Below, piece after piece: positions 1 to 9,443 of a stretch of DNA of 64,000 nucleotides. Numbering within the stretch: the first letter of the stretch is position 1; each line of letters opens with the position of its first letter. A program made the translations under genes and the position numbers. A model generated the notes under the pieces. The model was not told the origin of the DNA. It saw nothing but the letters and a program-made list of their open reading frames with translations, and made no database searches. Origin of the DNA: Pseudomonas putida (GTDB lineage Bacteria; Pseudomonadota; Gammaproteobacteria; Pseudomonadales; Pseudomonadaceae); NCBI RefSeq assembly GCF_003228315.1, contig NZ_CP029693.1, positions 4,763,501 to 4,827,500 on the forward strand, read 5' to 3'.

Positions 1-1
1 G

Positions 2-886
2 CTGCGCTTCGGCAAGTACTACGAAACCGTCGGCCCGGGCCTGAACATCTATTTCCCGCCGATCGACAAGAAGTACATGGAAAACGTCACGCGTGAGCGT
101 GCGTACACCAAGCAGGGTCAAATGCTGACTGAAGACGAAAACATCGTCGAAGTGCCGCTGACCGTGCAGTACAAGATCAGCAACCTGCAGGATTTCGTGC
201 TGAGCGTCGATCAGCCGGAAATCAGCCTGCAGCACGCGACTGACAGCGCCTTGCGCCATGTGGTGGGTTCCACCGCGATGGACCAGGTGTTGACCGAAGG
301 TCGTGAGCAGATGGCCGGCGAAATCAAGGAGCGTCTGCAGCGCTTCATGGATACCTACCGCACCGGTATCACCGTGACCCAGGTCAACGTGCAGAGCGCA
401 GCGGCACCGCGTGAAGTTCAGGAAGCCTTCGATGACGTGATCCGTGCCCGTGAAGACGAGCAGCGGTCGCGCAACCAGGCTGAAACCTATGCCAACGGCG
501 TCGTGCCGGAAGCTCGTGGTCAGGCCCAGCGCATTCTCGAAGATGCCAACGGTTACCGCGATGAAACGATCTCGCGCGCCAAGGGTGAGGCCGATCGCTT
601 CACCAAGCTGGTTGCCGAGTACCGCAAGGCGCCTGAAGTGACTCGTCAGCGTCTGTATCTGGACACCATGCAGGAAGTCTTCAGCAACACCAGCAAGGTT
701 CTCGTGACCGGCAACAAGAATGGCCAGAGCAATCTGCTTTACCTGCCGCTGGACAAGATGATCGACAGTAGTGGCCGCAGCACCAGCACACCGATGAGCA
801 GTGCGGCAGCTACCAGCAATGAAGCGAATGCACGTGCGGCAGCTGATCTGCAGCAACAGCCAGCACGTACCAGGGAGAGTCGCTGA
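2..886 (+). CDS. hflK: HflK, membrane protease modulator (5' end outside window)
   Basis: HflK and HflC form an inner-membrane SPFH/prohibitin complex that surrounds and modulates the FtsH protease. The open frame enters from the left edge at base 2 and runs 294 codons to a TGA. The visible part begins inside the SPFH domain (LRFGKYYETVGPGLN) and continues through the band-7 region and a charged helical stretch rich in Arg, Glu and Ala. It ends in a low-complexity Ala/Ser/Thr/Gln tail. The membrane anchor and N-terminal Gly-rich region typical of HflK lie upstream. The stop overlaps the hflC start (TGATG), so the two are translationally coupled. Partial only because of the window edge. Confidence 0.95.
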   Translation: MRFGKYYETVGPGLNIYFPPIDKKYMENVTRERAYTKQGQMLTEDENIVEVPLTVQYKISNLQDFVLSVDQPEISLQHATDSALRHVVGSTAMDQVLTEGREQMAGEIKERLQRFMDTYRTGITVTQVNVQSAAAPREVQEAFDDVIRAREDEQRSRNQAETYANGVVPEARGQAQRILEDANGYRDETISRAKGEADRFTKLVAEYRKAPEVTRQRLYLDTMQEVFSNTSKVLVTGNKNGQSNLLYLPLDKMIDSSGRSTSTPMSSAAATSNEANARAAADLQQQPARTRESR

Positions 887-1755
887 TGAGCAATAAATCG
901 CTGATCGCCCTTATTGTCGGCGTCGTCGTGGCGATCGCTGCCTGGAACTGCTTCTACATCGTGGCTCAGACCGAGCGTGCGGTGTTGCTGCAGTTCGGTC
1001 GCGTGGTCCAGACCGATGTTCAGCCAGGCCTGCATGTGAAGGTGCCTTACGTTAACCAGGTGCGCAAATTCGACGCCCGTCTGATGACGCTGGACGCGCC
1101 GACACAACGCTTCCTGACCCTGGAAAAGAAAGCCGTGATGGTCGATGCCTACGCCAAGTGGCGTGTGAAGGACGCCGAGCGTTTCTACACCGCGACTTCC
1201 GGCCTCAAGCAGATTGCCGACGAGCGTCTGTCCCGTCGTCTGGAGTCGGGCCTGCGTGACCAGTTCGGTAAGCGCACCCTGCACGAAGTGGTGTCGGGTG
1301 AGCGTGATGCGCTGATGGCCGACATCACCGCTTCGCTGAACAAGATGGCTGAAAAGGAACTGGGCATCGAAGTGGTCGACGTTCGCGTCAAGACCATCGA
1401 CCTGCCTAAGGAAGTAAACCGCAGTGTGTTCGAGCGTATGAGCACCGAGCGTGAGCGTGAAGCTCGCGAGCACCGCGCCAAGGGTAACGAGCTGGCTGAA
1501 GGCATCCGTGCCGACGCCGATCGTCAACGCCGCGTGCTGCTGGCCGAAGCCTATCGTGAGTCTGAAGAGATTCGCGGTGATGGCGATGCCCAGGCCGCTG
1601 CGATCTACTCCAAGGCTTATGGTCAGGATCAGGAGTTCTACGCGTTCTACCGTAGCCTGCGTGCCTACCGTGAAAGCTTCGCGAATAAATCCGATGTCAT
1701 GGTCCTCGACCCAAGCAGTGACTTCTTCCACTACCTGGAAAAAGCCAAGCCTTGA
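886..1755 (+). CDS. hflC: HflC, membrane protease modulator
   Basis: Partner of HflK in the FtsH-associated SPFH complex. The 289-residue length is normal for HflC. An N-terminal hydrophobic anchor (residues about 5-24, LIALIVGVVVAIAAWNCFYI) leads into the SPFH domain (TERAVLLQFGRVV), then an Arg/Glu-rich helical region (STEREREAREHRAKGNE). The ATG shares its A with the hflK TGA. Terminator-like hairpins follow within 110 bases, so hflKC probably ends a transcription unit here. Confidence 0.96.
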   Translation: MSNKSLIALIVGVVVAIAAWNCFYIVAQTERAVLLQFGRVVQTDVQPGLHVKVPYVNQVRKFDARLMTLDAPTQRFLTLEKKAVMVDAYAKWRVKDAERFYTATSGLKQIADERLSRRLESGLRDQFGKRTLHEVVSGERDALMADITASLNKMAEKELGIEVVDVRVKTIDLPKEVNRSVFERMSTEREREAREHRAKGNELAEGIRADADRQRRVLLAEAYRESEEIRGDGDAQAAAIYSKAYGQDQEFYAFYRSLRAYRESFANKSDVMVLDPSSDFFHYLEKAKP

Positions 1756-1772
1756 TACGCGGTTGACCTGAA

Positions 1773-1809
1773 TCACCCCGCCCGGCGGTTAAAACCTCTG
1801 GCGGGGTGA
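1773..1809 (+). repeat. Inverted repeat after hflC
   Basis: Ten-base perfect arms TCACCCCGCC and GGCGGGGTGA flank a 17-base loop. It lies 18 bases after the hflC stop and has no T-run, so it may stabilise or pause the mRNA rather than terminate it. Confidence 0.5.
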
Positions 1810-1839
1810 TCCTTTGGGAAAACGTGTGTATGATGCGGC

Positions 1840-1863
1840 AGCCGGGAAATTCCCGGCTTTTTT
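1840..1863 (+). terminator. Rho-independent terminator after hflKC
   Basis: Stem AGCCGGG/CCCGGCT with loop AAATT is followed directly by six T. The remaining bases to hisZ (1864-2067) show no convincing gene on either strand. A small DUF2065 (YjeT-like) gene, which I recall at this place in other pseudomonads, is not visible. Confidence 0.8.
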
Positions 1864-2067
1864 GCGTCTGCATGTTTGATTGCTGTTTTTGTGCAGGTGC
1901 CGGAGCCCGATGGCTCGACAGGTTTTACGAGGAAAGTGCTTGGCGAAGCCCATTTCAGGCTTTTCGCTTCGTCGCTCATGCGCGTTGTTTTCGCTGGGCG
2001 GATCATTTTCTGCTTCACTCAAGGCTCGCCCAACGGCTTGCCGCCCGGATCATGGGGGAATGGCGTA

Positions 2068-3255
2068 ATGGCAACGGTAGACCGCTGGCTTCTGCCAGAT
2101 GGCATCGAAGAAGTACTGCCACCGGAGGCGGCGCGCATAGAAGTCGCGCGTCGTCAGGTGTTGGATCTGTTCCAGAGCTGGGGTTACGAGTTCGTCGTGA
2201 CTCCCCATATCGAGTACCTGGAATCCCTGCTGACCGGCGCGGGCCAGGACCTGGATCTGCGCACTTTCAAGGTCATCGACCCGCAATCGGGTCGGCAGAT
2301 GGGTTTCCGTGCCGACATTACGCCGCAAGTCGCGCGTATCGACGCGCACACCCTGCGTCGCGAAGGCCCCAACCGCCTGTGCTATGCCGGCAGCGTATTG
2401 CACGCCCAGCCGCGAGCCTTGTCGTCCTCGCGCAGCCCGATCCAGTTGGGCGCCGAGCTGTACGGCGATGCCAGCCCGAGCAGCGACGTCGAAGTCATCA
2501 GCCTGATGCTCGCCATGCTGCAACTGGCCGATGTGCCGGATGTGCACATGGACCTGGGGCATGTAGGTATCTACCGCGGGCTGGCGCGTGCCGCCGGACT
2601 GTCCGGTGAAGTTGAACAACAGTTGTTCGACGCATTGCAACGCAAAGCCATCGACGAGGTCATTACCTTGACCGAAGGTCTGCCGGCGGATCTGGCAGGC
2701 ATGCTGCGGGCGCTGGTTGACCTGTGTGGCGATCGTGAGGTGCTGTTGGCGGCTCGCGAGCGTCTGGCGAAAGCCCCGGCGCAGGTGATTGCGGCATTGG
2801 ACGACTTGCTGGCGATTGCCGAGCGTCTGTCCGTGCGTTTCCCGGAACTGCCGCTATATTTCGACCTTGGCGAATTGCGCGGCTACCACTACCACACCGG
2901 TGTGGTGTTCGCGGCGTTCGTACCGGGCGTTGGCCAGTCCATTGCCCAGGGCGGTCGTTACGACGACATCGGCGCCGACTTCGGTCGCGCCCGTCCGGCA
3001 ACCGGTTTCTCTACCGATTTGAAAACCCTGGTGACCCTGGGGCGTGCTGAGATCGAGCTACCGTCTGGCGGTATCTGGATGCCTGACAGTACGGATGCGG
3101 CACTCTGGCAGCAGGTTTGCCAGTTGCGCAGTGAGGGTCAGCGTGTTGTTCAGGCCTTGCCTGGGCAGCCTTTGGCCGCCGCCCGTGAAGCGGACTGCGA
3201 CCGGCAATTGATTCAGCAGAACGGGCTTTGGCAAGTATCGCCACTGGCTTCTTGA
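2068..3255 (+). CDS. hisZ: HisZ, ATP phosphoribosyltransferase regulatory subunit
   Basis: HisZ is a catalytically dead histidyl-tRNA-synthetase-like protein that joins short-form HisG to make active ATP phosphoribosyltransferase, the first step of histidine synthesis. The 395-residue product has the class II synthetase-like core: DLFQSWGYEFVVTPHIEYLE near the N-terminus, GFRADITPQVARI around residue 80, and the HisS-like GGRYDDIGADFG segment late in the protein. The start at 2068 (MATVDRWLLPDGIEE) fits the family. The open frame extends 64 codons upstream but that part looks non-coding. purA follows after 54 bases, a common pairing in pseudomonads. Confidence 0.95.
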   Translation: MATVDRWLLPDGIEEVLPPEAARIEVARRQVLDLFQSWGYEFVVTPHIEYLESLLTGAGQDLDLRTFKVIDPQSGRQMGFRADITPQVARIDAHTLRREGPNRLCYAGSVLHAQPRALSSSRSPIQLGAELYGDASPSSDVEVISLMLAMLQLADVPDVHMDLGHVGIYRGLARAAGLSGEVEQQLFDALQRKAIDEVITLTEGLPADLAGMLRALVDLCGDREVLLAARERLAKAPAQVIAALDDLLAIAERLSVRFPELPLYFDLGELRGYHYHTGVVFAAFVPGVGQSIAQGGRYDDIGADFGRARPATGFSTDLKTLVTLGRAEIELPSGGIWMPDSTDAALWQQVCQLRSEGQRVVQALPGQPLAAAREADCDRQLIQQNGLWQVSPLAS

Positions 3256-3309
3256 GTTTTCCTGCCGGCCGCCGCCGGCACCAAGTTTGCGCGAATGAGG
3301 ACAAGTGTT

Positions 3310-4602
3310 ATGGGTAAGAATGTCGTAGTCCTGGGCACCCAATGGGGTGATGAGGGCAAAGGCAAGATCGTTGATCTGCTGACCGAACATGCTGCCGCCG
3401 TAGTGCGCTACCAGGGTGGCCACAACGCTGGCCACACGCTGGTGATCGACGGCGAAAAAACCGTCTTGCACCTGATCCCGTCGGGCGTGCTGCGCGAAGG
3501 CGTGCAGTGCCTGATCGGTAACGGCGTGGTGGTTGCACCCGACGCCCTGCTGCGGGAAATCAACAAGCTGGAAGAGAAGGGCGTACCGGTGCGCGAGCGC
3601 CTGCGCATCAGCCCTTCCTGCCCGCTGATCCTGTCCTACCACGTAGCACTGGACCAGGCCCGTGAAAAAGCCCGTGGCGAGCAGAAGATCGGCACCACCG
3701 GTCGCGGCATCGGCCCGGCTTACGAAGACAAGGTTGCACGTCGTGGCCTGCGCATCGGTGACCTGTTCCATCGCGAGCGTTTCGCCGCCAAGCTGGGCGA
3801 GTTGCTGGACTACCACAACTTCGTGCTGGTCAATTATTACAAAGAGCCTGCCATCGACTTCCAGAAGACTCTGGACGAGTGCATGGAATACGCCGAGTTG
3901 CTCAAGCCGATGATGCTCGACGTTACCGCCGAGCTGCATCAGCTGCGTCGCGATGGCAAGGACATCATGTTCGAAGGCGCCCAGGGTTCCCTGCTGGACA
4001 TCGACCACGGTACCTACCCGTACGTCACCAGCTCCAACACCACCGCTGGCGGCATCGCCACCGGTTCCGGTGTGGGCCCGATGTTCCTCGACTACATCCT
4101 GGGTATTACCAAGGCCTACACCACTCGCGTCGGTTCGGGCCCGTTCCCGACTGAGCTGTTCGACGACGTTGGCGCGTTCCTGGCCAAGCGTGGTCACGAA
4201 TTCGGTGCAACCACCGGTCGTGCTCGTCGTTGCGGCTGGTTCGATGCCGTCATCCTGCGTCGCGCCATCGACGTCAACAGCATCTCGGGCCTGTGCCTGA
4301 CCAAGCTGGACGTACTGGACGGCCTGGAAACCATCAACATCTGCGTTGGCTACAAAAACGCTGACGGTGCAGTGATCGACGCGCCGACCGATGCCGACAG
4401 CTACATCGGCCTGGAGCCAGTGTACGAAGAGATGCCGGGCTGGAAAGAATCCACCCTCGGCGCCAAGACGCTGGAAGAGCTGCCACAGGCTGCTCGCAAC
4501 TACATCAAGCGCGTCGAAGAGTTGGTCGGTGCACCGATCGACATTATTTCGACGGGTCCGGACCGCAACGAAACCATCGTTCTGCGTCATCCGTTCGGCT
4601 GA
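3310..4602 (+). CDS. purA: Adenylosuccinate synthetase
   Basis: Catalyses GTP-dependent condensation of IMP and aspartate, the first committed step of AMP synthesis, in the cytosol. The 430-residue product begins MGKNVVVLGTQWGDEGKGK, where GDEGKGK is the family P-loop signature carrying the catalytic Asp. The GHNAGHT segment with the catalytic His follows near residue 40, and the GRARRCGW segment near residue 305. An in-frame ATG five codons upstream (3295) is possible, but the conserved family start is at 3310. A strong terminator follows. Confidence 0.97.
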   Translation: MGKNVVVLGTQWGDEGKGKIVDLLTEHAAAVVRYQGGHNAGHTLVIDGEKTVLHLIPSGVLREGVQCLIGNGVVVAPDALLREINKLEEKGVPVRERLRISPSCPLILSYHVALDQAREKARGEQKIGTTGRGIGPAYEDKVARRGLRIGDLFHRERFAAKLGELLDYHNFVLVNYYKEPAIDFQKTLDECMEYAELLKPMMLDVTAELHQLRRDGKDIMFEGAQGSLLDIDHGTYPYVTSSNTTAGGIATGSGVGPMFLDYILGITKAYTTRVGSGPFPTELFDDVGAFLAKRGHEFGATTGRARRCGWFDAVILRRAIDVNSISGLCLTKLDVLDGLETINICVGYKNADGAVIDAPTDADSYIGLEPVYEEMPGWKESTLGAKTLEELPQAARNYIKRVEELVGAPIDIISTGPDRNETIVLRHPFG

Positions 4603-4623
4603 TAAGTCGTTGATGTAGAAAAC

Positions 4624-4650
4624 AAAGGCCCCTTAATCGGGGCCTTTGTC
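4624..4650 (+). terminator. Terminator after purA
   Basis: Nine-base perfect stem AAAGGCCCC/GGGGCCTTT with a six-base loop, followed by a short T-rich run, 21 bases after the purA stop. Confidence 0.85.
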
Positions 4651-4753
4651 GTTTATGCCTGTTGGACGGCATGCCCCTTGCAGCGAACATTAAAAAAAGC
4701 ATAGCTTCTGGCGTGCCATCAATTTAATGGCGCCAAAAGCAGGGGGGTCTCCA

Positions 4754-6688
4754 GTGTCAGCCGTTCTCTCACTGTTACAAAGCCGACTTTTACGGCCGGT
4801 GTTCGTTACTCTCGGTATCGCCCTTTTAGTGCAGGTGCTGGTGGCTGTTGCTCTGACACGGAGCACGGTGACCGCGCTGGAAGCCGACCTGGGGTCGCGC
4901 CTGGGGGCGGACAGTCAAAAACTGTCCGGCGAACTGGAGCAGGCAGGGCGTGAAGTCACTTCGAGCCTCGACAGTCTCTCCACCAGCACACGGCAACGGC
5001 TCACGGCCGGTTTGTCCTCGCGGCTTGAGGAAGAGCAGGCGCAACTGCGTGCGACCCTGGAAAAGGACCTGAAGGATTCCGCCAGTGACATGGCGCAGCT
5101 TCTGGCTTCGGTTGCTCCCCGCGCGATGTGGGACAACGATATTCCGACTCTCTCCGAATTCGCCCGCCGGGCACAGCGCAACCCTAACGTGTTGTTCGTG
5201 GTCTATGACGACGCGACGGGCCAGCACCTGACGCGATACCTGAACCGGGAAAACGCGATCAACAAGGCTTTGCTGGAAAAAGGCCAAGGCGAGCGGGCGC
5301 TGGACAAGGTGCTGGATGCCGCGAAAAACGATCCGTCGGTGTTCTACATCGAGGCCTCGATCAATCCCAATGGCGTGGAAATCGGCAAGGTGTTGATGGG
5401 GGTTTCCACTGCCTCGGTGGAAACCGATCTCGCGGCCTTGGACAAGCGTTTCTCCGCACTGATCGCCAGTAGCGACCAACTGGTGGGCGATAGCCTTAAA
5501 GGTGCGGCAGCTGACAGCGCTGCAGCCATGCGTTCACGTCTGCAGTCGGCACAGTCCACTGCTTCCGAGATGAAAGCCAATACCACCGACACGGTGCAGG
5601 AAGCGGCGGCAACCTTGCGCTGGCGCATCGGCGTGGGTCTGGCAGTGGTCGGTGCCGGCGTTTTGCTGCTGCTTGCCGTGGTGCTGGGACGTCGAGTGGT
5701 CAATCGTTTGAAGCTACTGATTAGCGCCATGGACGACCTGGCGGCCGGCGAAGGCGATTTGACCAAGCGTGTGCAAATCAACAGCAAAGATGAAATCGGC
5801 GATATGGCCTCGGCGGTCAATCGCTTTGTGGATAAGTTGCAGCCGATCGTGCGCGAGGCAGGTGATGTAGCTCAGCGCACCGGCGTGGAAATCGGTGCCA
5901 TGACCCTGCGCAATGCCGGGGCCGATGCGGCAGCCGGCATGCAGCGAGACGAAGTGGCCGAGAGCCTGCGTGCGTTGTCGCAAATGGCGGATGAGGCTCA
6001 ATCCGAGAGCCAGGCCATGCAGGCCGCGCTCAAGCAGGTGGTGGAGATTCGTCAGGCCACCGACGAAAACACCCGGACCTCGGCGAAAGTCGGCAACCTG
6101 ATCGAAGCGTTGGCCGGGCAAGTCGATACTGGCGCGCAAGTGATCGAGCGACTGGCGCAGCAGAGTGAGCAGATTGAAGTGGTGCTGACGGTGATTCACG
6201 GGATCGCCGAGCAGACCAATCTGTTGGCACTGAACGCGGCCATCGAGGCGGCGCGCGCAGGGGAAACTGGGCGCGGGTTCGCCGTGGTGGCGGATGAGGT
6301 GCGGGCGCTGGCGAGCAAGACCCAGAGCTCCACGGGCGATATCCAGGCGCACATCGTGGCGTTGCAGCAAGGTGCACGCGAAGCGGTAGCCGCGATCGGT
6401 CAGGCGGGGCGTCAGGCCAGCGAGGGCTTGCTGGTGTTGCGTGACAGCGCACGGTTGCAGCAATCGGTGCAGGCTTCCGTGGAGCAGGTGCATGCGGCGA
6501 TCGGTCTGGCGACCCAGGCAGCGGCGCATCAGGCCCAAGGGGCTCAAGCGGTGCGGGGTCGTGTGGAGACGATTCATGCGCAGGCCGAGAGAGCCGCGCA
6601 AGCGGTGGTGGAAACCACGGCTAGCGGTAAGGTGCTGGATGGCCTGGCAGCGCAGTTGAAGGCGAGTCTGGGGCAGTTCAGGGCGTAA
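4754..6688 (+). CDS. Methyl-accepting chemotaxis protein
   Basis: Transmembrane chemoreceptor that signals through CheW/CheA. The 644 residues contain TM1 (about 14-33), a roughly 250-residue periplasmic part with an Ala/Ser/Gln-rich helical pattern, TM2 (about 290-313), a HAMP segment (AMDDLAAGEGDLTKRVQ) and the cytoplasmic signalling domain. The hairpin tip is the classical EQTNLLALNAAIEAARAG run at about 485-505. I chose GTG 4754 because AGGGGGG lies about six bases upstream and the product then starts MSAVLSLLQSRLL. An ATG at 4727 would add nine residues. The ligand is unknown, and the sensor does not look like a dCACHE domain. No C-terminal CheR-binding pentapeptide is visible. Confidence 0.9.
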   Translation: MSAVLSLLQSRLLRPVFVTLGIALLVQVLVAVALTRSTVTALEADLGSRLGADSQKLSGELEQAGREVTSSLDSLSTSTRQRLTAGLSSRLEEEQAQLRATLEKDLKDSASDMAQLLASVAPRAMWDNDIPTLSEFARRAQRNPNVLFVVYDDATGQHLTRYLNRENAINKALLEKGQGERALDKVLDAAKNDPSVFYIEASINPNGVEIGKVLMGVSTASVETDLAALDKRFSALIASSDQLVGDSLKGAAADSAAAMRSRLQSAQSTASEMKANTTDTVQEAAATLRWRIGVGLAVVGAGVLLLLAVVLGRRVVNRLKLLISAMDDLAAGEGDLTKRVQINSKDEIGDMASAVNRFVDKLQPIVREAGDVAQRTGVEIGAMTLRNAGADAAAGMQRDEVAESLRALSQMADEAQSESQAMQAALKQVVEIRQATDENTRTSAKVGNLIEALAGQVDTGAQVIERLAQQSEQIEVVLTVIHGIAEQTNLLALNAAIEAARAGETGRGFAVVADEVRALASKTQSSTGDIQAHIVALQQGAREAVAAIGQAGRQASEGLLVLRDSARLQQSVQASVEQVHAAIGLATQAAAHQAQGAQAVRGRVETIHAQAERAAQAVVETTASGKVLDGLAAQLKASLGQFRA

Positions 6689-6710
6689 TGTGTTGTTGGG
6701 TCTGACGCCT

Positions 6711-6771
6711 CGCGGGCAAGCCTCGCTCCTACAGGGATTGTGTAGTCCTGTAGGAGCGAGGCTTGCCCGCG
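6711..6771. repeat. REP pair (REPIN), purple of the GGCTTGCCCGCG type
   Basis: Perfect 24-base arms (from CGCGGGCAAGCCTCGCTCC) face each other around a 13-base spacer. It lies between the convergent chemoreceptor and iron permease genes and could act as a bidirectional terminator-like hairpin. It is a member of the Pseudomonas REP family that recurs 15 times in the window. Confidence 0.9.
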
Positions 6772-6778
6772 AAGCTTT

Positions 6779-8341
6779 TTAGCGGTTCAGATACATCCGC
6801 GTCGTAAGCAAATACACCGGCAGCCCCGACACCAGAATCAACAGCGCCGCATAAGGCGCCGCCGCCGCAAACTCCACATTCGCGGTATGCGCCCAGACTT
6901 CCGTCGCCAACGTATTGAGGCCGGTCGGACTCAACAGAAGCGTCGCCGTCAGCTCCTTCATCGCATCCAGGAAGACAAGCGCAAACGCCGCCCCCAGTGC
7001 CGGGAAGATGATCGGCAATGTCACCCGGCAAAACGCGGTGAACGAGGATGCACCCAGTGTGCGCGCAGCGTCTTCCAGTTGCGGAGCGGCCTTGTTTAGC
7101 GCCGTACGAATCGGTGCCTGAGCCAGCGGCAGAAACAGCAGTGCATAGGCGATCAGTAGCAGCGCGGTGGTCTGATACAGCGCTGGCACATAGTGCAAGG
7201 CGAAATACACCAGGGTCAGGGCGATCACCAGCCCGGGAAGTGCGTGCAGCAAATACGGCAGGCGTTCGGCCCAGATTGCCAGCTGTCCCTTGTAGCGCAC
7301 GACCAGCAGCCCCACCGGAACTGCCAGCACTAGACACAGCGCTGCGCCGCCCAGCGACAGGGCCAGGGACGACAGCAGCGCCTCACTGATGGCGGCAACC
7401 GGAAAGGCGGCTGACGAGCCGACCGCCAACCAGTACGCCAGCATGCCCAGTGGAATGCCGCTACCGATGATCGCCAGCAGCAGGCAGTACAGTTGCCCGG
7501 CGATCGCCCAAGGCCCCAACCGAACCTGTTCTGCCTGACGCGCCGCACCCTGGCCGGTGCGCACGTGCCGACCCTTGCCTCGAGCGCGCAGCTCCAGCCA
7601 CAACAGGGCCAGGCACAGCGCCAGCAGCACCGCGGAAAGCATCGCGGCGTTGGCATTGCTGAATTCCAGCTCGAACTGCTGATAGATCGCAGTGGTGAAG
7701 GTTTGCAGGCCGATGATCGACAGCGCGCCGAACTCCACCAGCATGTGCAGGGCAATCAGCAGGGAGCCCGCGAGCAGCGACGGCCAGAGCAAGGGCAGGG
7801 TGATCTTGAAAAACACACCCCAGCGATTCTGGCCCAGCGTGCGCCCGGACTCTTCCAGCGAAGGATCAAGGTTGCGCAGGGTTGCCGCGACGGGCAGGAA
7901 TATCAGCGGGTACTTGGACAGGGTCATGACCAGAATTGCCCCGCCCAGTCCTTCGAAGTGGGCGCTCAGCGACACCCAGGTGAAGCTGCTGACGAACGCC
8001 GGTACGGCGAATGGCAAACACAGAATCACGCCCCACAAACGCCGTCCCGGCAGATTGCTGCGTTCCAGCAGCCACGCCAGTGACAGGCCGATCACGCCGC
8101 ATGCCAGCGTTACCCCGATCATCAGTGTCAGCGTATTGCGCAACAGCCCGAACACATAAGGACGCCAAAGCAGATGCAGTGCTTCGGCCCAGCCTGCTTG
8201 CCACGTCTTGAGTCCGACATAGGCCAGCGGCAGCAGGCTGAGCAAGACCAGCAGCAAAACCGGCAGCAACAACCAGATCGATGGTCGTCGGCGCCCTGGC
8301 ACGTAGTTGCCGTTCGAGGTGATGGGAAGCGATGCGCTCAT
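6779..8341 (-). CDS. Fe(III) ABC transporter permease (FbpB/HitB type)
   Basis: Inner-membrane permease of a binding-protein-dependent ferric iron importer. The 520 residues hold two fused permease halves with about 12 hydrophobic segments. Each half carries a conserved cytoplasmic loop of the BPD transporter family: SLEESGRTLGQNRWGVFFKI in the first, QLEDAARTLGASSFTAFCRV in the second. The ATG at 8341 overlaps the TGA of the upstream binding-protein gene (TGATG), which I preferred over the TTG one codon earlier. No ATPase gene is adjacent, so the ATP-binding subunit must be encoded elsewhere. Confidence 0.92.
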   Translation of the reverse strand: MSASLPITSNGNYVPGRRRPSIWLLLPVLLLVLLSLLPLAYVGLKTWQAGWAEALHLLWRPYVFGLLRNTLTLMIGVTLACGVIGLSLAWLLERSNLPGRRLWGVILCLPFAVPAFVSSFTWVSLSAHFEGLGGAILVMTLSKYPLIFLPVAATLRNLDPSLEESGRTLGQNRWGVFFKITLPLLWPSLLAGSLLIALHMLVEFGALSIIGLQTFTTAIYQQFELEFSNANAAMLSAVLLALCLALLWLELRARGKGRHVRTGQGAARQAEQVRLGPWAIAGQLYCLLLAIIGSGIPLGMLAYWLAVGSSAAFPVAAISEALLSSLALSLGGAALCLVLAVPVGLLVVRYKGQLAIWAERLPYLLHALPGLVIALTLVYFALHYVPALYQTTALLLIAYALLFLPLAQAPIRTALNKAAPQLEDAARTLGASSFTAFCRVTLPIIFPALGAAFALVFLDAMKELTATLLLSPTGLNTLATEVWAHTANVEFAAAAPYAALLILVSGLPVYLLTTRMYLNR

Positions 8342-9351
8342 CAATTCAGGCCGACGTCGCGTTCCAGGTCCAGGGCTTCTTCTGCGTTGCCCAAATCGGC
8401 TGGAGTGACGGCCGGTGCTTCCAGTTCGCTGAATGGCTTGAGGCCGCGATCCGATTCCATGCCTTTGTGCAGGGGGTATTCGGCGGTGGTCTGAGTGATT
8501 ACGCGCTGACCTTCTTCGCTGGCCATGTAGGCGAGCAGTTGCTGGGCTTCACTTGGATGTTTGCTGGATTTCAGTACGGCGGCGCTGGAAACGGTGATCA
8601 ACCCGCCAACGTCGCCGCCGGTGAAGTAGTGCAGCTTCGAGTCGAGCTGGCCTTTTTCGCGCTGCAGGGCGAACCAGTAGTAGTTGTTGACCAATACGGT
8701 GGCGACCTCGCCATTTTCCACGGCCTTGAGTGCGACCATGTTGTTGCTGTAGGTCTTGCCGAAGGCGCGCAGGCCGGTTAGCCATTCTTCGGCGGCATCC
8801 ATGCCGTGCATCTTGATAATCGCGACGGCTTGTTCCTGGAATGCACCGCTGGTGGGCACGAACCCGACCTTGCCCTGCCATTTCGGGTCGGAGAATTCCA
8901 TCACCGACTTGGGCAGGTCTTTTTCATCAACCAGCTTCGGGTTGAAGGCGACGACCCGGACTCGGGCAGTGACGCCGATCCAGGTGCCATTGCCGGCGAC
9001 ATATTCCTTGGGCAGAACGGCCAGGGTTGCATCGTCAGCCTTGGCCAGCAGGCCTTGCTCGCCGAGCTTGTTCAGGGGCGGCGATTCTTCTGTGTAGATC
9101 ACGTCGGCCGGGGAGCGATCGCCTTCTTCGACGATCTGACTGGCAAGCTGATTGCTGCTGCCCTTGCGCACATTGACGTGAATGCCGGTCTTGGCCTCGA
9201 AGGCTTTGGCGACGGCGTCACCCACTTCCTTGTGCTGGCCGTTGTAGAGCGTCAGGGAAACCTTGTCGTCGGCTTGGGTGAGGGGAGTGGCGAGTGCCAG
9301 GCCGAGAAGGGTGATGGTCAAGCCTCGGCGCAGGGTATTTCGAAACATCAT
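8341..9351 (-). CDS. Fe(III) ABC transporter substrate-binding protein (FbpA/HitA type)
   Basis: Periplasmic ferric-iron-binding protein that feeds the downstream permease. The 336-residue precursor has a signal peptide (about residues 1-27, TLLGLALATPLTQA then DDKVSLTLYNG). Family features include YNGQHKE near the mature N-terminus and the VLVNNYYWFALQ segment, whose paired Tyr residues are the usual iron ligands. The first of two adjacent ATGs is preferred because GAGGA lies nine bases upstream. A Fur-box-like palindrome sits 40-65 bases upstream, so iron repression is likely but inferred. Confidence 0.92.
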   Translation of the reverse strand: MMFRNTLRRGLTITLLGLALATPLTQADDKVSLTLYNGQHKEVGDAVAKAFEAKTGIHVNVRKGSSNQLASQIVEEGDRSPADVIYTEESPPLNKLGEQGLLAKADDATLAVLPKEYVAGNGTWIGVTARVRVVAFNPKLVDEKDLPKSVMEFSDPKWQGKVGFVPTSGAFQEQAVAIIKMHGMDAAEEWLTGLRAFGKTYSNNMVALKAVENGEVATVLVNNYYWFALQREKGQLDSKLHYFTGGDVGGLITVSSAAVLKSSKHPSEAQQLLAYMASEEGQRVITQTTAEYPLHKGMESDRGLKPFSELEAPAVTPADLGNAEEALDLERDVGLN

Positions 9352-9393
9352 TCGCAGGGTTCCTCACTGTCGCATTGCAAAAACTTGCAACAA

Positions 9394-9415
9394 TGATAAA
9401 CGATATTGTTTCTCA
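9394..9415 (-). promoter_or_regulatory. Candidate Fur box upstream of the iron importer
   Basis: TGATAAA and TTTCTCA form an imperfect palindrome around CGATATTG. The GATAA-rich composition resembles Fur operators, but the spacing is longer than the 15-base core, so this is tentative. Confidence 0.4.
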
Positions 9416-9443
9416 AATGCGCTTTGTGTAGTCGCGGTGTTTT

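Noticed and set aside
1773..1863. Two adjacent hairpins as a histidine attenuator before hisZ
   Set aside because: No His-rich leader peptide is visible, and the second hairpin has the form of an ordinary terminator for hflKC.
6711..6771. CRISPR array
   Set aside because: The repeated units across the window are inverted pairs at scattered sites, not regularly spaced direct repeats, and no cas genes are present.
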